Assembly: GCA_020721905.1 (NCBI GenBank)
Contig: DYLU01000018.1
Location: forward strand, 1 to 46,071
Source: Leptospira biflexa
GTDB lineage: Bacteria > Spirochaetota > UBA4802 > UB4802
Length of the DNA: 46,071 bases
Direction: 5' to 3'
Part shown: positions 1 to 7,971 of the stretch, one piece after another
Layout of the letters: each line of letters opens with the position of its first letter
Numbering within the stretch: the stretch's first letter is position 1
The notes under the pieces: model-generated
What the model saw: the letters and a program-made list of their open reading frames with translations, nothing else
Databases searched by the model: none
Told to the model about the DNA's origin: nothing
Translations under genes and position numbers: made by a program

Positions 1-1
1 G

Positions 2-121
2 GCGGTGCGGGGGGTTCTCCTGCTCTACGGCTACGCCTCTCTCGCCGCCGGGGCTTTCTTCATCATCTTAGGTAAGGGAAAGCCGGCCACGCCGCCGTGC
101 AGTTTAGGTGGAAAAAAATAG
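2..121 (+). CDS. 3' end of a membrane-protein gene (partial, GC-rich)
   Basis: An open frame enters from the left edge and stops at TAG 119-121, giving about 39 residues. It has one hydrophobic stretch (around LLLYGYASLAAGAFFII) followed by a short basic tail ending in GGKK, which would suit the last transmembrane helix of a transporter-like protein. Nearly all third codon positions are G or C up to about position 62, which supports this frame. The segment is about 60-65% GC, whereas sequence from about 120 onward is strongly AT-rich. The family cannot be named from so little. The composition break suggests either transferred DNA or an assembly join. Confidence 0.4.
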   Translation, partial: AVRGVLLLYGYASLAAGAFFIILGKGKPATPPCSLGGKK

Positions 122-193
122 TGACGATAATTATTTTGAATTTGTTGAGTTTTTAGTACAATAACTTTTTTATTTCAAAATGGAAAAAATTAG

Positions 194-221
194 TTGACAC
201 TAACAAAATTAGATTTATATT
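194..221 (+). promoter_or_regulatory. Sigma70-like promoter for the TonB locus
   Basis: TTGACA at 194-199 and TATATT at 216-221 are separated by 16 bases, in an AT-rich stretch about 40 bases upstream of the first small gene. This probably drives the small gene and exbB-exbD-tonB. No Fur box was recognised. Confidence 0.5.
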
Positions 222-263
222 GGTATATGATGCACAATAAACGATTATTTTAAGACAATGTAA

Positions 264-557
264 ATGAATTCATTGAAAGCAAAAACACGAAAGATCATAT
301 CAGCAATATCATATGTTTTGCTGTTATTTATAATTACAACAACGGTATTACCCAAAGAATTGTTTGACGATCACCCTGGTATTGATACGGATATTTTCTG
401 CAGATTTATGACAGTATTTGGATCTGCTGTACTGGGTGATTCATATATTTTTATTCCACCACATGTACATTGTTTCATTGTTTTATATTATTACATAGTA
501 AATAAACTTGTTTTCATTAGTTTTACTATCTCTCCCCGTGCACCTCCTTCAATCTAA
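264..557 (+). CDS. Small membrane/exported protein, paralog A of the TonB locus
   Basis: This 97-residue protein has an N-terminal hydrophobic segment (about residues 14-30, signal peptide or anchor), then a polar block ending in GIDTDIFCRFM, a PPHVHC segment, a second hydrophobic stretch and the tail SPRAPPS. Its order of features matches the 103-residue protein at 2379-2690 (PKELFDDHPGIDTDIFCR here, PREFFDPHMGIDTDIFCR there), so the two are paralogs bracketing exbB-exbD-tonB. The retained Cys and His residues could bind a metal, which is inference. The RAPP-like tail recalls small DUF2946-type membrane proteins found near TonB receptors, but this comes from memory and is unverified. The ribosome binding site is weak. 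Confidence 0.6.
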   Translation: MNSLKAKTRKIISAISYVLLLFIITTTVLPKELFDDHPGIDTDIFCRFMTVFGSAVLGDSYIFIPPHVHCFIVLYYYIVNKLVFISFTISPRAPPSI

Positions 558-637
558 CAATGCCTTGGTATTTACGTAATATTTATTGAAAGCTTTTATT
601 AAGCTTTTATCAACATTGCAATTATGGAGGAGGAATT

Positions 638-1426
638 ATGTTATCATTAATACTAAAAGGTGGCCCGGTTATGTGGCCGATAGTTGGTTTAGCACTGCTG
701 GCATTTGCAATTTTAATTGAGAGGGCGTTGTATTTCTTTATTACGGGGATTGATTACGATATATTCAAAGATAAAATAATCAATCCACTTGCTGCTGCAT
801 CCAGACATGATATGAACTGGTTTAAACGTCACATGGATTCTATTATAGAAAATTCCATCAAAGGTAACGATTGGCTTTCACGGTTAAAAAGGATAATAGT
901 ACGAACCAGGTGGCAAAGAAATCCTTACACCAGGATGGTAGAAGCATATTTTACAAACATGAATATTAATCAAAAAGTGCGCGATGAAATATTGAAACGA
1001 GTTGGCTCGCAAGAAATTGAAAAAATGGAAAATCATCTTACCGGTTTAACTGCAGTAGCTCACATAGAACCTCTTTTGGGGTTACTTGGTACAGTAACCG
1101 GTATAATAACAGCTTTTTCAGTTATTTCAAGGCTTGGTGGTCAGATAGATGTTGCTGCACTTGCGGGAGGAATCTGGGAGGCACTGATAACAACGGCAGC
1201 CGGTCTTATGGTAGCCATACCCGCTCAACTTGGCTATGTCTTTTTTGAAAAGATAGTATCATCACGAACCATCCGTATGGGATATATAGTAACTTACGTA
1301 AATCAGATGCGATGGGAGTTTGATGAATCTGGACATCAAATAGCCATCAGTGAAGATGACCCATCAGTTGATAAAGAAGATGAGGGATTGCTGCCTCTTC
1401 ACACCAATAATGAGGAGGTTTGTTGA
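638..1426 (+). CDS. exbB: ExbB/TolQ-type proton channel subunit
   Basis: This 262-residue member of the MotA/TolQ/ExbB family is the inner-membrane scaffold of the TonB motor, converting proton flow into force on TonB. Three membrane segments are visible: residues about 10-30, 137-162 (HIEPLLGLLGTVTGIITAF, the family signature) and 171-204. The loop between the first two is cytoplasmic. GGAGGAGG lies just upstream of ATG 638. The stop codon overlaps the exbD start by one base (TGATG), so translation is probably coupled. TolQ is the alternative, but the downstream TonB-like protein and outer-membrane receptor favour ExbB. Confidence 0.9.
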   Translation: MLSLILKGGPVMWPIVGLALLAFAILIERALYFFITGIDYDIFKDKIINPLAAASRHDMNWFKRHMDSIIENSIKGNDWLSRLKRIIVRTRWQRNPYTRMVEAYFTNMNINQKVRDEILKRVGSQEIEKMENHLTGLTAVAHIEPLLGLLGTVTGIITAFSVISRLGGQIDVAALAGGIWEALITTAAGLMVAIPAQLGYVFFEKIVSSRTIRMGYIVTYVNQMRWEFDESGHQIAISEDDPSVDKEDEGLLPLHTNNEEVC

Positions 1427-1827
1427 TGGAATTTATACGAGTAAAAAGGGATGCTCCTCATATTGAAGTAACCTCGCTTGTTGATGTTATTTTTATCCTG
1501 CTTATCTTTTTTATGGTGAGCTCTGATTTTATCAAGCCGCTCATTAAGATGGATCTTCCCAGGGCTATGTACGAAGAAGAAAAACTTGAGAAAGTTGATC
1601 TGGTTATTACGCTTTCGTCAGATGGACAGTTGTATGTAAACAAAAAGGCTGTAGCGCTTGAAGAGTTGCAAAATTATCTTGCGGCAGAGATGGCTCGATT
1701 AGGGAAATATGACGTTATATTCAAGGGTGGCAGTTCCATAGGATACAGTCAGTTTGTTGAGATACTTGACATTGCCAAACTGGCAGGGGCTACGAGTTTT
1801 TCCATAGAACATGATAAAAAGAAGTAA
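1426..1827 (+). CDS. exbD: ExbD/TolR-type motor subunit
   Basis: This 133-residue protein has a short cytoplasmic N-terminus, one transmembrane helix (about residues 17-33) and a periplasmic domain. Asp20, in the block SLVDVIFILLIFF, aligns with the protonatable aspartate of the ExbD/TolR family. I chose ATG 1426 over the upstream TTG codons because GAGGAGG at 1412-1418 sits 7 bases before it and it overlaps the exbB stop. It forms the motor with ExbB and energises the TonB-like protein encoded next. Confidence 0.9.
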   Translation: MEFIRVKRDAPHIEVTSLVDVIFILLIFFMVSSDFIKPLIKMDLPRAMYEEEKLEKVDLVITLSSDGQLYVNKKAVALEELQNYLAAEMARLGKYDVIFKGGSSIGYSQFVEILDIAKLAGATSFSIEHDKKK

Positions 1828-1839
1828 AGGGCAATGGCT

Positions 1840-2382
1840 ATGGATTATCTGGATAGTCTTGAGAAGGGGAGGCTCCTGTGGCTGATTATGGTATTTGTTT
1901 TCGCAATGTTTATTGTCTCTACAGCCGTTTCCCTTTTTGATATACAGCATGAGCCTGAGCGTATAACCATATACACGAATCACAAACAAAAATTATATTA
2001 CATACGAAAAGTGTCGAGTATACCTGAAAAGGACAAGGCAAAAGAAGAAGCAAAACAAACTGTAGATGATGGTGATGGTCTTACTGAAGCATCTATCCGT
2101 GACAGGTATATTTCTTATGTTATTTCAAAAATCCAGGCGTGTAAGGTGTTCCCGGAAACCGAACAAAAGCTTGGTCATCAGGGTTCTGTTGTGTTGAAGG
2201 TATATCTTGGCAGAGATGGGAAAGTACAGAAGGCAAGCATTGTGCGGGCTGCGCGTTATCCAAAATTAACGGGAGCTGCAATAGATAGCTTAAAAAAAGC
2301 TAATCCGTTTTATCCTTTTCCGCCTCAGTTAAAGGAACAGAAGCTTATTATAACTGTTGAGATACTCTTTGTTTTACAATGA
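1840..2382 (+). CDS. tonB: TonB-family energy transducer
   Basis: About 180 residues: a short cytoplasmic N-terminus, one membrane anchor (about residues 13-33), a short charged linker rich in Lys and Glu, and a C-terminal TonB domain (about residues 85-180) with VVLKVYLGRDGKVQKASIV and a terminal beta-strand segment. It would carry motor energy to an outer-membrane receptor, most simply the one at 2810-4969. The classical proline-rich spanning region is missing, so it belongs to the short-linker type. ATG 1840 is preferred to ATG 1834 because AAAGGG at 1826-1831 is properly spaced only from 1840. Its stop overlaps the next start (ATGA). Confidence 0.85.
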   Translation: MDYLDSLEKGRLLWLIMVFVFAMFIVSTAVSLFDIQHEPERITIYTNHKQKLYYIRKVSSIPEKDKAKEEAKQTVDDGDGLTEASIRDRYISYVISKIQACKVFPETEQKLGHQGSVVLKVYLGRDGKVQKASIVRAARYPKLTGAAIDSLKKANPFYPFPPQLKEQKLIITVEILFVLQ

Positions 2383-2690
2383 TTATGTACCAGCATAATA
2401 CTATTAAGCAAGTGCTCATGTTGTTGATAGCTGTAGTAATCATGAGCACTTCTTTGATGCCGCGGGAGTTTTTTGATCCCCATATGGGCATCGATACAGA
2501 TATATTCTGCAGGACAATGTCAGAATACAACTCGGGTATACTGGATACAGGCTGTCTTTGCGAATCTCAAGTACATATTGTTGACATAGTACTCATTATC
2601 ATTAAAGCTTTTATTAGCACAGAAACCCTTTCCCCCCATTCAATACGAAGCCCGCCTTCATACTTACCACTGTTTATTATATGCTGGTGA
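2379..2690 (+). CDS. Small membrane/exported protein, paralog B of the TonB locus
   Basis: This 103-residue protein starts inside the tonB stop codon (ATGA at 2379-2382), so it is very likely co-translated with tonB. It has an N-terminal hydrophobic segment (about residues 10-26), the block MPREFFDPHMGIDTDIFCR, a CLC motif, a second hydrophobic stretch and a tail containing RSPPS. It is a clear paralog of the protein at 264-557. The pair brackets the motor genes and precedes the receptor, implying a role in the same uptake system, such as metal handling or receptor assembly. That role is inference and no characterised family was recognised with certainty. Confidence 0.65.
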   Translation: MIMYQHNTIKQVLMLLIAVVIMSTSLMPREFFDPHMGIDTDIFCRTMSEYNSGILDTGCLCESQVHIVDIVLIIIKAFISTETLSPHSIRSPPSYLPLFIICW

Positions 2691-2777
2691 ATTTATTCCA
2701 TTAGCATACTGTTGAAGCTGTACAGTCTTGGTATAACAAATGTTTTACCAGGAAAGGTGTCAAGGCTAAGTCTTTTG

Positions 2778-2792
2778 ATTAACAATGTTAAT
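2778..2792. promoter_or_regulatory. Short inverted repeat before the receptor gene
   Basis: ATTAAC and GTTAAT form a perfect 6-base inverted repeat around a 3-base centre, ending 17 bases before the receptor start codon. It could be an operator or a translational control element. The AT-rich setting makes chance occurrence plausible. Confidence 0.25.
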
Positions 2793-2809
2793 ACGTGAGG
2801 TGTTGTAGT

Positions 2810-4969
2810 ATGAAAAATAATATACTGAATCATATAACGCGAATGTTTTGTGTAGTGATTTTTGGTTTTACCTTTATGTTTGCAGCTTTAATTCAATTAC
2901 ATGCGCAGGATTTTGTAGTTGAGCAGGCAAAAACATCTTCTGAGCAAACAACAAAGGAATCCAGCGCGGAAGGTGAAAAAGCTGTAGTGGTTTTTACCGG
3001 TACTGGTACAAAAAAGATGTATAAAAAGGCGCCAGTAAAAACTGAAGTGGTAAGTAAAGAAAAGATTACAGAGAAAGGTGCTGTTACCCTATTTGAAGCA
3101 CTCAATGCTGAAAGCGGGATCATGGCTGATAATCAATGTCAGAACTGTGGAGCCAATACAATAAGTATCAATGGTCTTGAAGGCAACTATACGCAGGTAC
3201 TGATAAATGGCTATCCCATTGTATCTTCTTTGGCGGGGGTTTATTTCTTTCAGCAGTTTCCATCACAGCTTATTGAACGCATAGAGGTGGTAAAAGGTGC
3301 TGGATCTTCCCTGTATGGTTCAGGGGCTATTGCGGGAGTGGTAAATGTCATTACCCGTAAGCCGCTAACCAATGAAGGGGCTATAAGCTATAAGCATGAT
3401 TTTGTAAGAGGTACTGAAGCGTATGTAAAAACACTTACAGGATATGTATCCACTGTAGCACAGGATGGCAAAGCGGGGCTGTCGGTTTTTGGTTCACAGA
3501 TGGATCAGGATCCGTGGGATGAAAATGGGGATGGATTTTCTGATAGAGCAAAAGCTATCTTAAAAAATTTTGGTGCAAGCGGATATATTAATCTGGAGAA
3601 GGATATGGAACTTACGTATAATATTATTTCAACATATGAAGATCGGAAGGGAGGTAATAAGCTCAATGCTGAACCATTTGATACAGATATCAGGGAACAA
3701 GCAAAAACAAACAGGACGGATGGGGATTTTCGTATTGAACATACTGTTTCAGATCTGTTTAAGTACTCTTTGTTTTTTGCTTTTGCCGATACCAAAAGGG
3801 AAACATATTATGGGCCATCAGAAAGTCCGGATGATGCTACAGAAGATAATGACCTTGCACTGTATGGGAAAACCATCAATCCTTTTTATATTGGCGGTTT
3901 GAAAGGAACCATTACACCTGCAAAAGGGCACATTGTATCAATTGGGTATGAGTATTTCCGTGATAGACTTAAAGATATAAATCCAAGCATCACTGATAGG
4001 AAGATAGATGAAGTATATCAAAATCACGGTGTTTTTGCTCAATATGATATAACATGGTCAATAATAAACCTTATTGTTGGAGCTCGCGCAGATAATCACA
4101 GTGAGGTAAATACATGGCAATTTAGTCCACGGATAAGCGCCATTGTTAATCTGTCTGATAAGTTCAGGGTGCGGGGTACTGTTGCCACTGGTTTTAAAGC
4201 ACCGCAAATATTTGATGAAGATTTTCATATTGATGTTACGCTTGCAAGCAGTGATCCGCAAAACCAGGTTATTATTAATGCTGATGATATCAAGGTGGAA
4301 CATTCGATATCATATACTGGTGATGTGAGTATGGACATACATAAGGGTTTATATTTTGATATAGAGGCAAGCGTTGGGGGATTTTATACTGAGATACGCG
4401 ATAAGCTGGAAGTTGATTACAGTGCTCCGGCGTATTCTGACGGGACTAACGATTATTATGTGCGGGATAATGTTAGTGGTGTATCGAAAGTGATAGGGGG
4501 TAATGCCGAGCTATCACTGGTATATGGGAAGCACATCTCTTTTTCTTCAGGTATTACATGGATTCCAACGGCGGTTTTACCTGAAGAGCAGGATTTTGCC
4601 AACGGTAAAACGAAGAACATGTTGAGAGTCCCGGAAATCACTGCTTTTGCAACCGCAAAGGTAACCCTTAGGGATTTTACTTTTTCAATAACAGGTCAAT
4701 GGTTGGGTAATCAGTATGTTGAACATGATATAGGAGATACTCATGGAAATTACCTGAAAGAAACTGGGAATTTTGTGGTGTTAAACACACGGCTGGCATA
4801 CACCTGGTGGCATGGCACTACCAGAAAAATGATGATTTTTGGCGGTATAGACAACATTACCGACGATTTTCAGAAAGATCTGGACAAAGGGTACACGAGA
4901 GATGCTGCTTACGTTTATGGACCGGTAAAACCGCGAACCTATTATCTTGGATGTGAAATGTCTATGTAA
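2810..4969 (+). CDS. TonB-dependent outer-membrane receptor
   Basis: 719 residues. A signal peptide (about residues 1-32) ends near LHAQ-D. It is followed by a TonB-box-like strand (AVVVFTGTG), the plug domain with INGLEGNYTQVLINGYPI and IERIEVVKGAGSSLYGSGA, and a beta-barrel ending in an aromatic-rich strand. Residues 110-113 read CQNC, as in a subset of Bacteroidota-type receptors for which I know no substrate. The family imports metal chelates, heme or cobalamin across the outer membrane using ExbBD-TonB, encoded just upstream. The substrate cannot be read from sequence; the Cys pair and neighbouring Cys/His-containing small proteins hint at a metal. ATG 2810 with GTGAGG upstream was chosen over GTG 2795. 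Confidence 0.85.
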   Translation: MKNNILNHITRMFCVVIFGFTFMFAALIQLHAQDFVVEQAKTSSEQTTKESSAEGEKAVVVFTGTGTKKMYKKAPVKTEVVSKEKITEKGAVTLFEALNAESGIMADNQCQNCGANTISINGLEGNYTQVLINGYPIVSSLAGVYFFQQFPSQLIERIEVVKGAGSSLYGSGAIAGVVNVITRKPLTNEGAISYKHDFVRGTEAYVKTLTGYVSTVAQDGKAGLSVFGSQMDQDPWDENGDGFSDRAKAILKNFGASGYINLEKDMELTYNIISTYEDRKGGNKLNAEPFDTDIREQAKTNRTDGDFRIEHTVSDLFKYSLFFAFADTKRETYYGPSESPDDATEDNDLALYGKTINPFYIGGLKGTITPAKGHIVSIGYEYFRDRLKDINPSITDRKIDEVYQNHGVFAQYDITWSIINLIVGARADNHSEVNTWQFSPRISAIVNLSDKFRVRGTVATGFKAPQIFDEDFHIDVTLASSDPQNQVIINADDIKVEHSISYTGDVSMDIHKGLYFDIEASVGGFYTEIRDKLEVDYSAPAYSDGTNDYYVRDNVSGVSKVIGGNAELSLVYGKHISFSSGITWIPTAVLPEEQDFANGKTKNMLRVPEITAFATAKVTLRDFTFSITGQWLGNQYVEHDIGDTHGNYLKETGNFVVLNTRLAYTWWHGTTRKMMIFGGIDNITDDFQKDLDKGYTRDAAYVYGPVKPRTYYLGCEMSM

Positions 4970-5015
4970 TTGTAACCACGATAGATTGCATCCAGGCATT
5001 ATAATAACAAAATAA

Positions 5016-5053
5016 AACGCCGCCAGTATGTACGTATCTTTGCTGGCGGCGTT
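5016..5053 (+). terminator. Strong hairpin, likely terminator of the receptor gene
   Basis: AACGCCGCCAG (5016-5026) and CTGGCGGCGTT (5043-5053) form a perfect 11-base-pair GC-rich stem with a 16-base loop. The following TATGTTTA is only a weak U-tract. It lies 47 bases after the receptor stop. Confidence 0.65.
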
Positions 5054-5121
5054 ATGTTTAATGACATGAACATTTTGTGAACTTCTACTATATAGTACTA
5101 TACATAATCAGTACTTTTCCA

Positions 5122-5134
5122 GTAACTATCGCAC
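5122..5134 (+). repeat. GTAACTATCGCAC word, intergenic copy
   Basis: Exact consensus copy of the dispersed word described in the findings, placed between the receptor terminator and the superoxide dismutase promoter. It is the only copy seen in the first 16 kb. Confidence 0.6.
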
Positions 5135-5151
5135 AAAATATTATTGAAGTA

Positions 5152-5180
5152 TTGACGAAAACAAAAATAGTGAGTATATT
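5152..5180 (+). promoter_or_regulatory. Promoter of the superoxide dismutase gene
   Basis: TTGACG (5152-5157) and TATATT (5175-5180) have an ideal 17-base spacer. Transcription would start near 5187, leaving a short leader with AAAAGGAGA before ATG 5224. Confidence 0.6.
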
Positions 5181-5223
5181 ACAATATTTAGTTTATACTA
5201 TAATAATTGAAAAGGAGACAATC

Positions 5224-5883
5224 ATGAAACGATATACGTTGCCGCAATTACCGTATGAATACAATGCTCTTGAACCATATATTGATGCCAAAACCATGGA
5301 GATTCACCACACCAAACACCATGCAGCATATATAGAAAAGCTCAATGGTGCCCTGGATAAATATCCGCATCTGTATGAGCTTTCCATTGAACATCTTCTG
5401 GCTAACCTTGCAACGTTACCGGAAGATATAAGGACAGTTGTCCGTAACAATGGCGGAGGCCATTATAATCATTCGTTGTTCTGGAAGGTTTTAGGAGGGA
5501 GGGGGCATCTGCCACAGGGGAAGGTGCTTGATGCTATTAAAAAGACTTTTGGAACTGTTGAAAAATTTGTTGAAGAATTCAGCAATGCAGCGTTAAACCG
5601 TTTTGGTTCAGGGTGGGCGTGGCTAAGTGTAAATGCATTAGGAAATTTAGCAGTGCACTCAACACCAAACCAGGATAGCCCAATCATGGAAGGATTACTT
5701 CCTGTGCTTGGCCTTGATGTGTGGGAACACGCATATTATCTTACCTACCAGAACAGACGGGGTGATTATATTAAAGCTTTCTTTAATATAATAAACTGGA
5801 ATCAGGTGGAAGAAAATTATAATAAGGCATTGGAAGCTGTTGCACATTGCTCTTCGCATCCTGCCTGCAGAGAGGTTGCATGA
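5224..5883 (+). CDS. sodA: Superoxide dismutase (Mn/Fe family)
   Basis: This 219-residue enzyme dismutates superoxide to oxygen and hydrogen peroxide in the cytoplasm. The four metal ligands are visible: His28 (MEIHHTKHH), His83 ([10 protein letters not shown]), Asp165 and His169 (DVWEHAYY). The GGHxNH form and PNQDSP stretch resemble manganese-type or cambialistic enzymes rather than strict iron enzymes, but metal choice is not certain from sequence. The start is ATG 5224, behind AAAAGGAGA; an upstream in-frame extension has no ribosome site. The C-terminus carries an extra CSSHPAC tail. It has its own promoter and terminator and probably serves oxygen tolerance. Confidence 0.92.
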   Translation: MKRYTLPQLPYEYNALEPYIDAKTMEIHHTKHHAAYIEKLNGALDKYPHLYELSIEHLLANLATLPEDIRTVVRNNGGGHYNHSLFWKVLGGRGHLPQGKVLDAIKKTFGTVEKFVEEFSNAALNRFGSGWAWLSVNALGNLAVHSTPNQDSPIMEGLLPVLGLDVWEHAYYLTYQNRRGDYIKAFFNIINWNQVEENYNKALEAVAHCSSHPACREVA

Positions 5884-5894
5884 TATTAATTCAT

Positions 5895-5927
5895 CAGGCT
5901 GGTATGACACCAGCCTGTCTTATTTTT
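5895..5927 (+). terminator. Rho-independent terminator after sodA
   Basis: CAGGCTGG (5895-5902) pairs with CCAGCCTG (5910-5917) around a 7-base loop and is followed by TCTTATTTTTT. It lies 12 bases past the sodA stop and could also serve the convergent FadL-like gene. Confidence 0.8.
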
Positions 5928-5950
5928 TCTGACCCGGCAATGGAGCTTTT

Positions 5951-7573
5951 TTACTCTTTTGGTGTAGTTTTAAAGTCATACCGGTAGGTTGCACCAAAGG
6001 CTATGACAAATGTTTCTTCTGCCAGTTCTTTTTTTACATAGTGTGTTGTGTCTGCAGTACCAGTTATAGCTCCACCCAATACATTTATTGTAGATAGTGT
6101 ATGTATTACTTCATTTACTGTTGCTTTTTGATAAATGGTATAAAAAGTGCCCATGTTAAGGTCAAGCTCATTGTTAACTTTAAATCCAAAGCCAGTACCT
6201 ATAGTGTGACTGATTAACAGTGGATCAACCTCATCCCTTTTCTCATTCTTTATTCCTGGATTATAATAACTGTATCCTGCACTTAATCTTATATCATTAT
6301 TCAGCAAAAATTCAAGTGCTCCACCTGCGCGATAAGCAATACCAAAATCTTTTTCTCTACCATCAAGGTCTACTTGCTGGCGTAAATATATATCACCTGA
6401 AGCTATTGCTTTAAGCCAGTTAAAAACACCATACGCTATGCCAACGGAAACCGACTGGGGGTATGTGCCTTTGAACCCCTTTTCCCCATTCCCTGCTGAA
6501 TACCCTGTGCCACCATTAAAATCAGGATTTGCCTTCCCATCCTTGAATATATTTAACATGCCTGTTTCTTCAATGATTGCTGGCACCTCAAATTTATTTG
6601 TCTTTTTTGTTAATATCATGGGGAAATAATATTCATAGCGAAGTCCTATATCCAGCCTTTTTACTGGCTGCCAATGAATACCTGCAATAATACCATATCC
6701 AAATCCAGAATACTCAGTGTCAATATCCCAGTCACTATTATTAATAAAGAGGTTTTCTTCGGGTAGAAGACTAAAAGGGTCTGTCTGATTTTCATGTAAA
6801 ATGGTTGCATTCTTTACATTTATGGTTTGGCGTCGCATGCCATAAATAAATCTAAACCCCAACGATGCCGAAAGCATTTCTATAATTCTGTATGAAGCTC
6901 CAATTGTATTGCCAATAAAATATTCAGTGCGTATTGCAACATTTGATTCGTACGTATAATCTGTGATTGGTCCAGGTGTAGTTCCTAAAACATCCAATTT
7001 TGCAGAAACTTCACCCACTGCAATATTACCATAATCAATAACAGCAAGACTCCGAGGGAATGTTACATCCGGCGCTGCCTGAATTATGTCAAGACTGTAA
7101 AAAACAACATACTCATGCCCTTTGAATTGGTCTCTATACACTATATTAATATTGGGTATAGCAGGAGCAGTAATGTCAGTAAAATAATTGTTATCACTTT
7201 CAAGTGATCCTGTAGGCCGGTTGGTATATGCTGATGAGTTAGTTGTGGGCTGGATAGGATTATCAATGTTTCCAAGATTGAGTGTAAAATCGGCTTCAAT
7301 GGCATAGTAATCCATTACATGGGTGCGCTTTTTATGCAATGTCTGATTGCTGAACATTATATATAAGCCTTTGGGGAGAAAAGCCAGACTAGCAGGGTTA
7401 TAAAATGCTGCGTCAGCATCAGTAGATGCGTTGCGGTTTAATGTACGAACATATTCCGCGCTTTGATTGGGGAATATGCCGTCTTCCTGAAAAAGTTCAT
7501 TGGCATGAATATATGATGCATGAATGTACATTTATAAAAAAATGGCCAAAAGGATATTTTTTCTTGTTATCAT
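5951..7573 (-). pseudogene. FadL/OmpP1/TodX-like outer-membrane protein with an in-frame stop in the signal peptide
   Basis: The reading frame from ATG 7531 gives 526 residues of a FadL-type beta-barrel, with the family block NASTDADAAFYNPASLAFLPKG near the N-terminus and alternating aromatic strands to the end. This family passes hydrophobic compounds such as long-chain fatty acids or aromatics across the outer membrane. From ATG 7531 no proper signal peptide is encoded. The strong site GGAGG and an in-frame ATG lie at 7573, giving MITRKNILLAIFL, then TAA at 7534-7532, then the rest through SYIHA, a plausible cleavage site. A single nonsense base therefore splits the signal sequence. It may be a real inactivating mutation, a sequencing error or read-through; the body of the gene is intact. 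Confidence 0.75.
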
Positions 7574-7971
7574 GGTAACCTCCATAATTTTTATATGTTT
7601 TAAATAGAAATAATACCGACGTGTCAGTATAATAATTATATTATAAATGTCAATATAATTTTAATTTATAACTCAATTCCTGATAAAATAATAACAGTTA
7701 CTTTTTGGGTTTTTATAATGTATTTACAAGTAAAATGCATAAAATAGTTATATTCTCTATAATTTGGATTTATATTTAAATAAAATTGGGTAAAAAAATT
7801 AATGCTTTGGTTGATGATAGTAAAATAAATAATTAAAAATGTTCTTGTGTATTGCAATTGATTGTAGTACGATTATCTTTGATAAAATATTTTTATAATT
7901 AAAAAATGAATAGCATTATCTCAGTTATTCTGTTGATGTATTAAAATAATTCTTTTTCATTGGAGGTGCCT
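7574..7971. other. AT-rich intergenic region between divergent genes
   Basis: About 400 bases of very AT-rich DNA between the FadL-like gene and the sulfatase gene. It must hold promoters for both directions, but the composition prevents picking one with confidence. A 63-codon frame on the minus strand is low-complexity with no ribosome site and is probably not a gene. Confidence 0.5.

Noticed and set aside
589-605. Tandem AAGCTTTTAT repeat before exbB
   Set aside because: Only two short AT-rich units; the same word inside the second small gene looks coincidental.
7666-7857. 63-codon frame in the AT-rich gap
   Set aside because: Low-complexity Ile/Asn/Tyr composition and no ribosome binding site.
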